Below, one piece after another: positions 33,778-41,646 of a stretch of 64,000 nucleotides of DNA (the first letter of the stretch is position 1; each line of letters begins with the position of its first letter). The stretch is from the NCBI GenBank assembly GCA_963827595.1, contig CAWHBT010000015.1, positions 1 to 64,000 on the forward strand, written 5' to 3'. The DNA is from DATEDA01 sp963827595. Lineage in GTDB: Bacteria; Pseudomonadota; Gammaproteobacteria; Burkholderiales; SG8-39. Both the position numbers and the translations under genes were made by a program. The notes below the pieces were generated by a model. That model searched no databases. It worked only from the letters and a program-made list of their open reading frames with translations, and was not told the origin of the DNA.

Positions 33778-35931
33778 ATGAAAATCCTCCGCGTCGCGCT
33801 CGACGTGCCGCTGCCGCGGCTCTTCGACTACGCCGCCGAGGACGCATCGGACCGCAACCTCGGCCGCCGCGTCGTCGTCCCGTTCGGGAAGCGCTCGCTC
33901 GCCGGCGTGATCGTCGAGGTTGCGGACGCGACCGACGTGCCGCGCGAGAAGCTGCGCGCCGCGGGCCCGATCCTCGATGACATGCCGCCGCTCACCCGAG
34001 AGTGGCTCGCGCTCGCCCGATTCGCCGCCGACTACTATCAACGGCCCCTCGGCGAGGTGATCCACGCCGCGCTGCCGCCGCGGCTCCGGGGGCCACGCCC
34101 GCTGCGCTTGCCGCCATCGGCGTACGCCATCACGGACGCCGGCCGGGCCGCGCTCGACACGCTCGCGCGACGTGCGAGGGCGAAGCGCGCCATCCTCGAG
34201 CGCCTCGCCGGCGGCCCTGTCCCGGCAGCCGCACTCGGCTCCGGTCCGGCGCTGCGCGCGCTCCTGCGCGACGGCCTGGTGACCGCCGCCGCGCCCGCTC
34301 GCGGCGCCATCCAGTTTGTCGAAGAGTATGCGCTCACTCCTGAGCAGGCCTGGGCAGTCGCTGGCGTCACCCGCGCGCTCGACCGCTACGCGCCATTCCT
34401 GCTCGCGGGCGTCACCGGTAGCGGCAAGACCGAGGTGTACCTGTACTGCGTCGCGCAGGCGCTCGGCCGCGGGCGGCAGGCCCTCATGCTCGTGCCGGAA
34501 ATCAATCTCACGCCCCAACTCGCCGAGGCGCTCGAACGGCGCTTCCCCGGCGCGCGCGTCGTGACGCTGACGAGCGCGCTCGCAGCCAACGAGCGCGCCG
34601 AGCGCTGGCTCGCGGCGCAGGCGGGCGAGGCCGACGTCGTGCTCGGCACCCGCCTCGCCGTGTTCGCGCCGCTACCCAATCTCGGGCTGGTGGTCGTGGA
34701 CGAGGAGCACGACGCGTCGTTCAAGCAGCAGGATGGCGTGCGGTACTCGGCCCGCGACCTCGCGGTATACCGGGCGCACGGCGCAAACGTGCCAGTGGTG
34801 CTGGGTTCGGCGACGCCGTCGCTCGAAAGCTGGGCCCACGCCCGGTCCGGACGTTACCGGCTGCTCGAGATGTCCGAGCGCGCCCGTCCCGGCAGCCGGC
34901 TGCCCGAAGTGCGGCTCGTCGACACCGGGGTCGATCGTGCGGTCGAGGGGCTGTCGGCGGCCCTGGTCGACGCGATCCAGTCGCGGCTCGACCGCGGCGA
35001 GCAGTCGCTCGTGTTCCTGAACCGCCGCGGCTACGCGCCGGTGCTCGTGTGCGGGGCCTGCGGCTGGACCGGCGGATGCCCGCGCTGCGCGGCGCACCTC
35101 GTCCTCCATACCGCGGACCGGCGGCTCCGGTGCCACCACTGCGGGCGCGAGGAGCCGATCCCGCGCCACTGCCCGACCTGCGGCAACGTCGATCTGGCCG
35201 CCTTCGGGCGCGGCACGCAGCGCCTCGAGGAGACGCTCGCCGCGCGGTTTCCGCGCGCGCGGCTGCTGCGGATCGACAGCGACTCGACGCGCGCGAAGGG
35301 GCGCTGGGCGGCGATGCGGGGAGCGATCGCGGCCGGCGACGCGCAGATCCTTCTCGGCACGCAGATCCTCGCGAAGGGTCACGACTTCCCGGGGGTGACC
35401 CTGGTGGGGGTCGTCGGTGCCGACGCCGCGCTCGTCGCCGCCGACTACCGCGCTCCGGAGCGGCTCTTCGCCCAGCTGTCCCAGGTCGCCGGCCGCGCCG
35501 GGCGGGCGCAGGCGCCGGGCGAGGTGCTGATCCAGACCCGGTTTCCGCAACATCCGCTCTACCAGGCGCTCGTGCGCAATGAGTTCGCGCCGTTCGCGGA
35601 GGCGCAGCTCGCGGAGCGCCGGGACGCTGGATTTCCGCCGTTCGTGCACGAAGCCGTGCTGCGCGCGGAGGCCGATACGATGCCGCATGCGGTCGGCTTC
35701 CTCGAGCGCGCGCTCGGGGCTGCTCCCCAGGCCGACGCGGCGGTGGCGCTCTTCGACCCCGTGCCGATGAGCCTCGCGCGGCGCGCCGGGCGCAGCCGCG
35801 CGCAGGTGCTCGCGCAGGCGCGGTCGCGCCGCGCGCTGCAGGCGTTCCTCGGCGAATGGTCGCGGACGCTTTACCGCCTGCGCGCGGGCAATGTACGCTG
35901 GCACCTCGATGTCGACCCCATCGAGTTCTAG
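33778..35931 (+). CDS. priA: Primosomal replication protein N' (PriA helicase)
   Basis: The 717-residue helicase restarts stalled forks. It shows the N-terminal 3'-end binding domain (residues about 1-100), Walker A GVTGSGKTEVY, the DEEH box, FLNRRGYAPVLVC and the zinc-binding insert with eight Cys (CGACGW ... CPRC ... CHHC ... CPTC). Then come LLGTQILAKGHDFPGVTLVG and QVAGRAGRA (motif VI). Length is close to E. coli PriA (732). The end overlaps the exported methyltransferase start by 23 bases. Confidence 0.97.
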   Translation: MKILRVALDVPLPRLFDYAAEDASDRNLGRRVVVPFGKRSLAGVIVEVADATDVPREKLRAAGPILDDMPPLTREWLALARFAADYYQRPLGEVIHAALPPRLRGPRPLRLPPSAYAITDAGRAALDTLARRARAKRAILERLAGGPVPAAALGSGPALRALLRDGLVTAAAPARGAIQFVEEYALTPEQAWAVAGVTRALDRYAPFLLAGVTGSGKTEVYLYCVAQALGRGRQALMLVPEINLTPQLAEALERRFPGARVVTLTSALAANERAERWLAAQAGEADVVLGTRLAVFAPLPNLGLVVVDEEHDASFKQQDGVRYSARDLAVYRAHGANVPVVLGSATPSLESWAHARSGRYRLLEMSERARPGSRLPEVRLVDTGVDRAVEGLSAALVDAIQSRLDRGEQSLVFLNRRGYAPVLVCGACGWTGGCPRCAAHLVLHTADRRLRCHHCGREEPIPRHCPTCGNVDLAAFGRGTQRLEETLAARFPRARLLRIDSDSTRAKGRWAAMRGAIAAGDAQILLGTQILAKGHDFPGVTLVGVVGADAALVAADYRAPERLFAQLSQVAGRAGRAQAPGEVLIQTRFPQHPLYQALVRNEFAPFAEAQLAERRDAGFPPFVHEAVLRAEADTMPHAVGFLERALGAAPQADAAVALFDPVPMSLARRAGRSRAQVLAQARSRRALQAFLGEWSRTLYRLRAGNVRWHLDVDPIEF

Positions 35932-36472
35932 AGCGGGACTCGGCGCGCTGGCGGTCTTGGCCGCGACCGCGCTGCTCGGGACGGCGGGTGCCCAGGACAA
36001 GGCCCCCGACGCGCCGTTCGTGCCGACGCCGATGCCCGTCGTCGAGCGGATGCTGGAGCTCGCGAAGGTGTCGAAGGACGACGTCGTCTTCGATCTCGGT
36101 TCGGGCGACGGACGGATGGTCATCACCGCGGCGCAGCGCTACGGCGCGCGCGGCGTGGGCGTCGAGATCAACCCGGTGTGGGTGCGCGACGCCCGGCGCT
36201 ACGCCGAGCAACTAGGCGTCACCGACCGGGTGACCTTCCGGATCGAGGACCTGTTCACGATCGACCTGCGCGAGGCGACGGTCGTCACGCTCTATCTCCT
36301 GCCGTGGATGAACCGGAAGCTCGCGCCGCGGTTCCGTGCCGAGCTGAAGCCGGGTGCACGCATCGTCTCGCACGAGTACGGCATCGGCGACTGGCCGCCC
36401 GACCACTCCGAACAGATGGTCGTGAACGGCGAGCGGCACGTCATCCACGTGTGGACCGTCAGGGAGCAGTGA
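35909..36472 (+). CDS. Exported SAM-dependent methyltransferase-fold protein
   Basis: The 187-residue protein has a signal peptide (about 1-28, ending GTAGAQ) followed by a compact methyltransferase domain: PFVPTPMPVVERMLELA, then VVFDLGSGDGRMVITAA (motif I) and GVEINP. The order is that of known exported methyltransferase-like proteins of unknown substrate. SAM is not expected in the periplasm, so it may bind another ligand or stay membrane-tethered facing the cytoplasm. The ATG at 35909 gives the better signal peptide; an ATG 18 bases upstream is also in frame. Confidence 0.8.
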   Translation: MSTPSSSRAGLGALAVLAATALLGTAGAQDKAPDAPFVPTPMPVVERMLELAKVSKDDVVFDLGSGDGRMVITAAQRYGARGVGVEINPVWVRDARRYAEQLGVTDRVTFRIEDLFTIDLREATVVTLYLLPWMNRKLAPRFRAELKPGARIVSHEYGIGDWPPDHSEQMVVNGERHVIHVWTVREQ

Positions 36473-36478
36473 CGCTGA

Positions 36479-36504
36479 CGTCCGACCCGGTCCCGGGCCG
36501 GACG
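36479..36504. terminator. Bidirectional hairpin between convergent genes
   Basis: CGTCCGACCCGG-TC-CCGGGCCGGACG, one mismatch in 12 pairs, lies between the methyltransferase stop and the convergent THX stop. It lacks T runs but the place and strength suit termination for both. Confidence 0.6.
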
Positions 36505-36609
36505 CTAGAACGGCTTCTTGACCGGTTTGTTGTTCTTCTTCGACCGGGACTTGCCGTGCGAGCCGCGGAAGAGCTTGCCGCGCCGCGTGCGCTTGTCGCC
36601 TTTGCCCAT
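36505..36609 (-). CDS. 30S ribosomal protein THX
   Basis: This 34-residue, very basic peptide reads MGKGDKRTRRGKLFRGSHG and continues KSRSKKNNKPVKKPF. It matches the small 30S protein THX (Thx/PSRP-type) that fills a cavity at the top of the 30S head in Thermus and occurs in many proteobacteria. Arg/Lys make up about half the protein. It is too short for ordinary gene calling. An AGGAG-type ribosome site (GGAGCACCC on this strand) precedes the ATG. Confidence 0.9.
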   Translation of the reverse strand: MGKGDKRTRRGKLFRGSHGKSRSKKNNKPVKKPF

Positions 36610-36691
36610 GGGTGCTCCTGGATCGTCGGGGGAGGTCAGAGGGTAGTCGCGAACCGGCGACCGGTAAACCCCGCTTCCCGCCGTTCGTCCC

Positions 36692-37309
36692 TCAGGCTTC
36701 CGCGGCCGTCGCCCGCCGCCGGAACCAGCCCGAGAGGCTCAGGCGCTCGCGCCGCGCCGGCAGCACCGCGTGCGGAAACCGCTCCGAGAGAAACGCGACG
36801 AGCGTCCCGCCGACCGGTGCGATGTCGGCGTACGGCGCGCGGTCGGCGGCTTCCAGGTACAGCCGCAGCGCCCCGCCGTCCTCGACCCGCCAGTCCGCGT
36901 TGAGGTACAGCGCGATCGACAGCACCCGGCAGTCGTCGCCGCGAAGGCGGTCGATGTGCGTCGGGTAGCCGGTACCCGGCGGATACACGGCGAAATGCGC
37001 CTCCAACTCGAACAGTCCGAGGAAGCACTCGCGGTTGAGTTCGCGCCGGAGCGCCTCAAGCCGGTCGAGGACTGCCCGTTGCGCCGCGCTCGGCGCGTTG
37101 GGGTCGAGCCAGAGGATCTCGTCGCCGCGAAGGCCCGGCGCCCGCCGGCGGTCCGCGCCGATGCCGGCGGCCCGGAAGGCGCCCGCCGCTCGCAGCGCCC
37201 GCACTTCTTCCGCGAGCGCGGCGACGAGCGGGACGGGAAGCCAGTCCGGACGGCTGCTCCAGCCGCGCTCGGCGAGGTCGGCAACCGCCGCTGCAGGCGC
37301 GAAGCTCAG
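36692..37309 (-). CDS. 2-oxoglutarate/Fe(II)-dependent oxygenase (prolyl 4-hydroxylase type)
   Basis: The roughly 205-residue protein has the double-stranded beta-helix signature: YPTHIDRLRGDDCR with the His-x-Asp metal pair, LSIALYLNADWRVEDGG, a distal His in FPHAVLPA and an Arg for 2-oxoglutarate (RRERLSLSGWFRR). This is the P4Hc/2OG-FeII_Oxy_3 family, similar to SM-20/PHD2-like enzymes. No ATG, GTG or TTG precedes the conserved N-terminus. A CTG at 37309 overlaps the acetyltransferase stop (CTGA) and is the most likely start. Its substrate is unknown; related bacterial enzymes hydroxylate proteins such as EF-Tu. Confidence 0.82.
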   Translation of the reverse strand: MSFAPAAAVADLAERGWSSRPDWLPVPLVAALAEEVRALRAAGAFRAAGIGADRRRAPGLRGDEILWLDPNAPSAAQRAVLDRLEALRRELNRECFLGLFELEAHFAVYPPGTGYPTHIDRLRGDDCRVLSIALYLNADWRVEDGGALRLYLEAADRAPYADIAPVGGTLVAFLSERFPHAVLPARRERLSLSGWFRRRATAAEA

Positions 37310-37815
37310 CGGCCGAGCAGCTCGCGGATGTTCGGCACCGGCCCGGCGAGACCCCGGCGGATGTCGCGCGCCATTCGCACCGCGGTTTCGACCCCACCGT
37401 AGTACTCCGGCACCCGGGCGACCTCCTGGAAGCCGAGCCGCTCGTAGAACCGTCGCGCGCCGCGGTTCGACGCGCGGAGTTCGAGGCGGATCGTGCCGAT
37501 GCCGGCGACGAGCCCCGCCTCCTCGAGCCAGGCCACCAGACGCCGCCCGATCCCGGCGCGCTGCCAGGGACGCCGCACCGCGAGCAGGCTGAGGTGCGCG
37601 TGGTCGTCGCCGAAGTACATGATCGCGAACCCGACCAGGCGCTCGGTTTCGCACGCCGCGAGCGTGACCGTGCTCGGCGACGCGACGTTCCGGGCGACGC
37701 GCGCCTGCGTCCAGGTCCACCCGAGGCCGGTCTCGATCAGCTCGCGGGACATCGCCGCGATCTCGCCGGCATCGGCGAGCGTCGCGAGGCGCACGGTGAT
37801 GTTCGGGGGAGGCAT
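37306..37815 (-). CDS. GNAT family N-acetyltransferase
   Basis: The 169-residue protein is one GNAT domain: ITVRLATLADAGEIAAMS at the start, LSLLAVRRPWQRAGIGRRLVAWLEEAG as motif A (acetyl-CoA pyrophosphate loop Q-R-x-G-I-G) and ASNRGARRFYERLGFQEV as motif B. Its substrate is unknown. It is followed by the oxygenase with a 4-base overlap and diverges from bactofilin across a 190-base control region. Confidence 0.9.
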   Translation of the reverse strand: MPPPNITVRLATLADAGEIAAMSRELIETGLGWTWTQARVARNVASPSTVTLAACETERLVGFAIMYFGDDHAHLSLLAVRRPWQRAGIGRRLVAWLEEAGLVAGIGTIRLELRASNRGARRFYERLGFQEVARVPEYYGGVETAVRMARDIRRGLAGPVPNIRELLGR

Positions 37816-37838
37816 GCGGTGCCGAACGAGGCGCGGTC

Positions 37839-37921
37839 TGTCGTGTCGCAACGACAGGCAGTTTGCCCGCGAAACAGCGGCTTGGCAAACGGCCTCGACG
37901 CGCTGTCGCTCCCGGGCGACA
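37839..37921 (+). promoter_or_regulatory. Two enhancer-type palindromes upstream of the bactofilin promoter
   Basis: TGTCGT-N6-ACGACA (37839-37856) and TGTCGC-N6-GCGACA (37904-37921) are perfect 6-6-6 palindromes of one consensus, with centres 65 bases apart. They lie about 30-110 bases before a sigma-54 promoter. This is the usual layout of upstream activator sites for an AAA+ enhancer-binding protein. Confidence 0.75.
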
Positions 37922-37951
37922 AAAAACCTCCGCAGGGGGCGAAAACGCGCG

Positions 37952-37967
37952 TGGCACGTGCCTTGCT
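37952..37967 (+). promoter_or_regulatory. Sigma-54 promoter of the bactofilin gene
   Basis: TGGCACG-TGCC-TTGCT matches the -24/-12 consensus TGGCACGN4TTGCW at every position. Transcription would start near 37978, with a GAGGAGG ribosome site about 7 bases before the ATG at 38005. Confidence 0.88.
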
Positions 37968-38004
37968 GCAGCAGTAAGATTCCAACCTTAGACGAGGAGG
38001 CGCC

Positions 38005-38554
38005 ATGCTCAGCAAACCGGGGCTGTTCAACCCGAACGACCGCTACCGCCGCGACGCGCGCGCCCTCGAACCGGCCACATCGGCGGCGACCGAGGTCCGC
38101 GCCGAGCCGCCACGCGCGGAGCCGGAGGTCAAGGCGAAGCCCGAGGAGACCAAGGGCAGCAAACTGATCGTCGGGCCGGACATCAAGCTGAAGGGCGCCG
38201 AGATCACCGATTGCGACACGCTCGTGGTCGAGGGCCGGGTCGAGGCGTCGATGGACGCGCGCCTCGTCCAGATCTCGGAGAGCGGGGCGCTCCACGGGAC
38301 CATCGGCGTCGATCTGGCCGAGATCCGCGGCCGCTTCGAGGGCGAGCTGACGGTGCGCAAGCAGCTCACCATCCACCCCGGCGGCAAGGTGTCCGGCAAG
38401 ATCCGCTACGGCAAGATCGTCGTCGAGGACGGCGGCGAGCTCATCGGCGACGTCGCCACGCTCGCCCCGGCGAAAGCGGCGAGCAGCAGCGCCCGCGCGG
38501 CCGGCGGGGCAAGGCGCGAGCGCCGGCGCAACCCCGGCGACGGCGTCGGCCTGA
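38005..38554 (+). CDS. Bactofilin (polymer-forming cytoskeletal protein)
   Basis: Residues about 50-155 form the bactofilin beta-helix: LIVGPDIKLKGAEITDCDTLVVEGRVEAS, GALHGTIGVDLAEIRGRFEGELTVRKQLTIHPGGKVSGKIRYGKIVVEDGGEL in short repeats. The tails are disordered and rich in Ala/Pro/Glu. Bactofilins polymerise without nucleotide and scaffold envelope enzymes. The open frame continues to 38898 and would overlap argS by 163 bases. One extra G in the GGGG at 38506-38509 explains this: with it removed the protein ends QGASAGATPATASA at a stop at 38552-38554. The sigma-54 promoter upstream is unusual for this family. Confidence 0.88.
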
Positions 38555-38576
38555 ATTACCAGCAGCGCCGCTCCCA

Positions 38577-38654
38577 CGGCTCGGCCTGCAGGCCGAGCCG
38601 GCTCGCGCGGCGCCGGACTCGAGCAGTCGAGTCCGGCGAAACCCCGCGCGAGCC
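38577..38654. repeat. Nested strong hairpins between bactofilin and argS
   Basis: A 24-base perfect palindrome (38577-38600, centre TGCA) is followed by a 12-bp stem with GCAG loop (38611-38638). The latter lies inside a further perfect 11-bp stem (38600-38610 with 38644-38654, sequence GGCTCGCGCGG / CCGCGCGAGCC). Only five bases bulge out. The argS -10 box starts two bases later. It may terminate bactofilin transcription or be a mobile palindromic element. Confidence 0.7.
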
Positions 38655-38655
38655 G

Positions 38656-38661
38656 TATAAT
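38656..38661 (+). promoter_or_regulatory. argS: -10 box (TATAAT) of argS
   Basis: A perfect TATAAT lies 75 bases before the argS ATG, just after the large hairpin, which would occupy the -35 region. No clear -35 hexamer is seen. Confidence 0.45.
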
Positions 38662-38735
38662 CCGCCGCCTTCTCGCAGCACCGGAGGCGGCGGCTGGGGA
38701 GCGTCCCCGGCCACCGGCCGGGTGCGTTCCCTTTC

Positions 38736-40391
38736 ATGTCCGCCGAAGTCCGCGCCCACCTCACCGATCTCCTCGCCCGCGCCCTCGTCACCGTCGCCCC
38801 GAGCGAGCCGGGGGCGTCGATCACGCTCGAACGGCCGCGCGATCCGGCGCACGGGGACTACGCGACCAATCTCGCGCTGCAGCTCGCGCGGACGCTGAAA
38901 GCGCCGCCGCGCAAGATCGCCGCCGACCTCGTCGCGGCGCTCCCCGCCTCCGACTGGATCGCGCCGCCCGAGATCGCCGGTGCGGGCTTCATCAACTTCC
39001 GCGTGAAGCCCGCCGCCAAGCTGCGCGTGGTGCGGACGATCCTCGAGGAGTCCGAGGCCTACGGCCGTTCGGCTCGCGCCGAGCGGCGCAAGGTGATGGT
39101 GGAGTTCGTCTCGGCGAACCCGACCGGGCCGCTGCACGTCGGCCACGGTCGCCAGGCAGTGCTCGGCGACGCGATCGCGAGCCTGCTCGAGTGGCAGGGC
39201 TGGCAGGTGACCCGCGAGTTCTACTACAACGACGCGGGGCAGCAGATCGAGAACCTCGCGATCTCGGTGCGCGCGCGCGCGCAGGAGATCCTCGGCCAAC
39301 CGCACGCCTTTCCCGAGGACGGTTATCGCGGCGAGTACATCCGCGAGATCGCCCGCGCGGATCTGGACGAGGTCGGCCATGACCTGGGTGACCTCGACGC
39401 GATTCGCAAGTTCGCGGTTGCGAAGCTCCGCGCGGAGCAGGACGAGGACCTGCGCGCGCTGGGCGTGAAGTTCGACAACTACTACCTCGAGAGCTCGCTC
39501 TACACCGACGGCCGCGTCGTGGACACCGTGAAGCGCCTCGCCGCCTCCGGCAAGACCTACGAGCAGGACGGTGCGCTCTGGCTCCGCACCACCGACTTCG
39601 GCGACGACAAGGACCGCGTGATGCGGAAGTCCGACGGCGGCTACACCTACTTCGTGCCCGACGTCGCATACCACGTCACCAAGTGGGAGCGGGGCTTCGG
39701 CAAGGTGATCAACGTGCAGGGCATGGACCACCACAGCACGGTGGTGCGCGTGCGCGCCGGGCTGCAAGCGCTCGACCTCGGGGTCCCGCAAGGCTATCCC
39801 GACTACGTGCTGCACAAGATGGTGACGGTGATGAAGGGCGGCGAGGAGGTAAGGATCTCCAAGCGCGCCGGCAGCTACGTCACGGTGCGCGACCTGATCG
39901 ACGAGGTCGGGCGCGATGCGGTGCGCTTCTTTCTCGTCTCGCGGCGGGCCGACACCGAGTTCACCTTCGACGTCGACCTCGCGAAATCGAAGTCGGAGGA
40001 CAACCCGGTCTACTACGTGCAGTACGCGCATGCCCGCATCTCGAGCATGCTCGAGCAGTGGCGGCAGCAGTTCCCCGCCGAGGGCGACGTCGCGGCGCTC
40101 GCCCGCGCCGATGCGGCGCCGCTCGTCGAGCCGCGCGAGCTCGCGCTCGCGGGGCGGCTCGGCGATTTCCCCGACGTGCTCGCTGCCGCGGCCGCGGAAC
40201 TCGCGCCGCACCAGGTCGCGTTCTACCTGCGCGAGTTAGCCGGCGAGTTCCACAGTTACTATAATGCCGTGCATGTGCTCGTCCCCGAACCGGCAGTCAG
40301 GCGCGCGCGGCTCGCGCTCTCCGTCGCCGTGCGCCAGGTGATCGCCAACGGCCTGCGGCTGCTCGGCGTGAGCGCACCGGAGCGGATGTGA
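38736..40391 (+). CDS. argS: Arginyl-tRNA synthetase
   Basis: The 551-residue class I synthetase has the ArgRS N-terminal additional domain (DYATNLALQLART), the HIGH-type motif FVSANPTGPLHVGHGR near residue 125, the KMSKS counterpart VRISKRAGSYVTVRDL and the C-terminal anticodon-binding domain with YVQYAHARI. Length is normal. The stop overlaps the GTG start of the SPOR gene (GTGA). Confidence 0.97.
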   Translation: MSAEVRAHLTDLLARALVTVAPSEPGASITLERPRDPAHGDYATNLALQLARTLKAPPRKIAADLVAALPASDWIAPPEIAGAGFINFRVKPAAKLRVVRTILEESEAYGRSARAERRKVMVEFVSANPTGPLHVGHGRQAVLGDAIASLLEWQGWQVTREFYYNDAGQQIENLAISVRARAQEILGQPHAFPEDGYRGEYIREIARADLDEVGHDLGDLDAIRKFAVAKLRAEQDEDLRALGVKFDNYYLESSLYTDGRVVDTVKRLAASGKTYEQDGALWLRTTDFGDDKDRVMRKSDGGYTYFVPDVAYHVTKWERGFGKVINVQGMDHHSTVVRVRAGLQALDLGVPQGYPDYVLHKMVTVMKGGEEVRISKRAGSYVTVRDLIDEVGRDAVRFFLVSRRADTEFTFDVDLAKSKSEDNPVYYVQYAHARISSMLEQWRQQFPAEGDVAALARADAAPLVEPRELALAGRLGDFPDVLAAAAAELAPHQVAFYLRELAGEFHSYYNAVHVLVPEPAVRRARLALSVAVRQVIANGLRLLGVSAPERM

Positions 40392-40975
40392 GGGACTACA
40401 AGCCCCGCCCGCGGGGCGGCGTGCGCCGGCCCGCGGGCGGCACGCTGATCGGCATCTTCATCGGGCTCGTGCTCGGGCTCGCGGTCGCTTCCGGCGTCGC
40501 GATCTACATGACCAACGCGCCGGTGCCGTTCGTCAACCGCGCCGCCGACAAGGCGAAGGCCTCCGCGCCGCAGGCCGACCGCAACCTCGCCGAGCGCACC
40601 GCGGAGGCGAAGAGCGGGCCCGCCGAGCGTCCGCGGTTCGACTTCTACAAGATCCTTCCCGGACAGGAAGAGCCGGTCACCGAGCGCGATCTGAAGGCGG
40701 CGGCGGCGAAGCCCCCCGACAAGGCCGGTGCCCCCGCGGAGCTCTACTTTGTCCAGGCGGGCGCGTTCCAGAACCCGGCCGACGCCGACAACCTCAAGGC
40801 CCGGCTCGCGCTGATCGGGCTCGCCGCGAGCGTCGAGCCGGCGAGCCTCCCGGACCGGGGCACCTGGTATCGAGTCCGGCTGGGACCCTATAACCAGCTG
40901 GAGGAAATAAATCGCGTCCGCGCGACGCTCGCGCAGAACGGGGTGGACGCCTCGCTGGTCCGAATCAAGAATTGA
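40388..40975 (+). CDS. SPOR domain protein (FtsN-like)
   Basis: The 195-residue protein has a short basic cytoplasmic tail, one membrane segment (about 20-42: GTLIGIFIGLVLGLAVASG), a linker, and a C-terminal SPOR domain (YFVQAGAFQNPADADNLKARL ... WYRVRLGPY). SPOR domains bind denuded septal peptidoglycan, so the protein probably works in division or envelope remodelling. The place after argS is common in betaproteobacteria. Start GTG at 40388 overlaps the argS stop. Confidence 0.92.
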   Translation: MRDYKPRPRGGVRRPAGGTLIGIFIGLVLGLAVASGVAIYMTNAPVPFVNRAADKAKASAPQADRNLAERTAEAKSGPAERPRFDFYKILPGQEEPVTERDLKAAAAKPPDKAGAPAELYFVQAGAFQNPADADNLKARLALIGLAASVEPASLPDRGTWYRVRLGPYNQLEEINRVRATLAQNGVDASLVRIKN

Positions 40976-40994
40976 GCCACCACCAGGAGTCCTC

Positions 40995-41633
40995 ATGATG
41001 CGACCCTTTCTCGCCGCGCTCGCGCTCGCCGGGGCGGCCTTGCTGCCGGTCGCGGCCCCCGCCCAGCAGGCCGTGCCGTACCTGGAGATCAACCCGCCGC
41101 TGCCCACCGACGCGCCCGGCAAGCTCGAGGTCGTCGAGTTCTTCTGGTACGAGTGCCCGCACTGCTACTCCCTCGAGCCGCGCATCGAGGCGTGGCTCAA
41201 GAAGCTGCCGAAGGACGTCGAGTTCAGGCGGGTGCCGGCGATGTTCAACCAGCAGTGGGCGCTGTCGGGCCGCGTGTACTACACGCTCGAGGCGATCGGC
41301 GAGCTCGACCGGCTGCACAAGCCGCTCTTCGAGGCCATCCACAAGGGCGGCCTCAAGATCACGAACATGAAGCAGCTCCAGGACTGGCTCGAGCGGCAGA
41401 AGGTCGACCTCGCCAAGTTCAACGCGGCGTTCAAGTCCTTCGCGGTCGAGAGCCGGCTGAAGCGCGCGCTGGAGCTGACGTCGGCATCCGGGATCGAGAG
41501 CGTGCCGCAGATGATGGTGAACGGCCGCTACCTCGTGAGCGCGGACTCGGCGAAAGGCGACATGCTGCTCGTCGTCGATGCGCTGATCGAGCAGGCGCGC
41601 AAGCCGGTCACCTCCGCCGCGCCCAAGAAATAG
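40995..41633 (+). CDS. dsbA: Thiol:disulfide interchange protein DsbA
   Basis: The 212-residue periplasmic oxidoreductase has a signal peptide (about 1-23, ending APAQQ), the active site FFWYECPHCYSLEP (CPHC), a helical insert and the cis-Pro loop GIESVPQMMVNGRYLV. It introduces disulfides into exported proteins, with DsbB as oxidant (not in the window). It lies 19 bases after the SPOR gene with an AGGAG ribosome site. Confidence 0.96.
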   Translation: MMRPFLAALALAGAALLPVAAPAQQAVPYLEINPPLPTDAPGKLEVVEFFWYECPHCYSLEPRIEAWLKKLPKDVEFRRVPAMFNQQWALSGRVYYTLEAIGELDRLHKPLFEAIHKGGLKITNMKQLQDWLERQKVDLAKFNAAFKSFAVESRLKRALELTSASGIESVPQMMVNGRYLVSADSAKGDMLLVVDALIEQARKPVTSAAPKK

Positions 41634-41646
41634 ACTCCCGCACCTC

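Noticed and set aside
38554..38898. Long C-terminal extension of bactofilin overlapping argS
   Set aside because: It is Arg-rich and unlike bactofilin tails, and a single extra G at 38506-38509 accounts for it.
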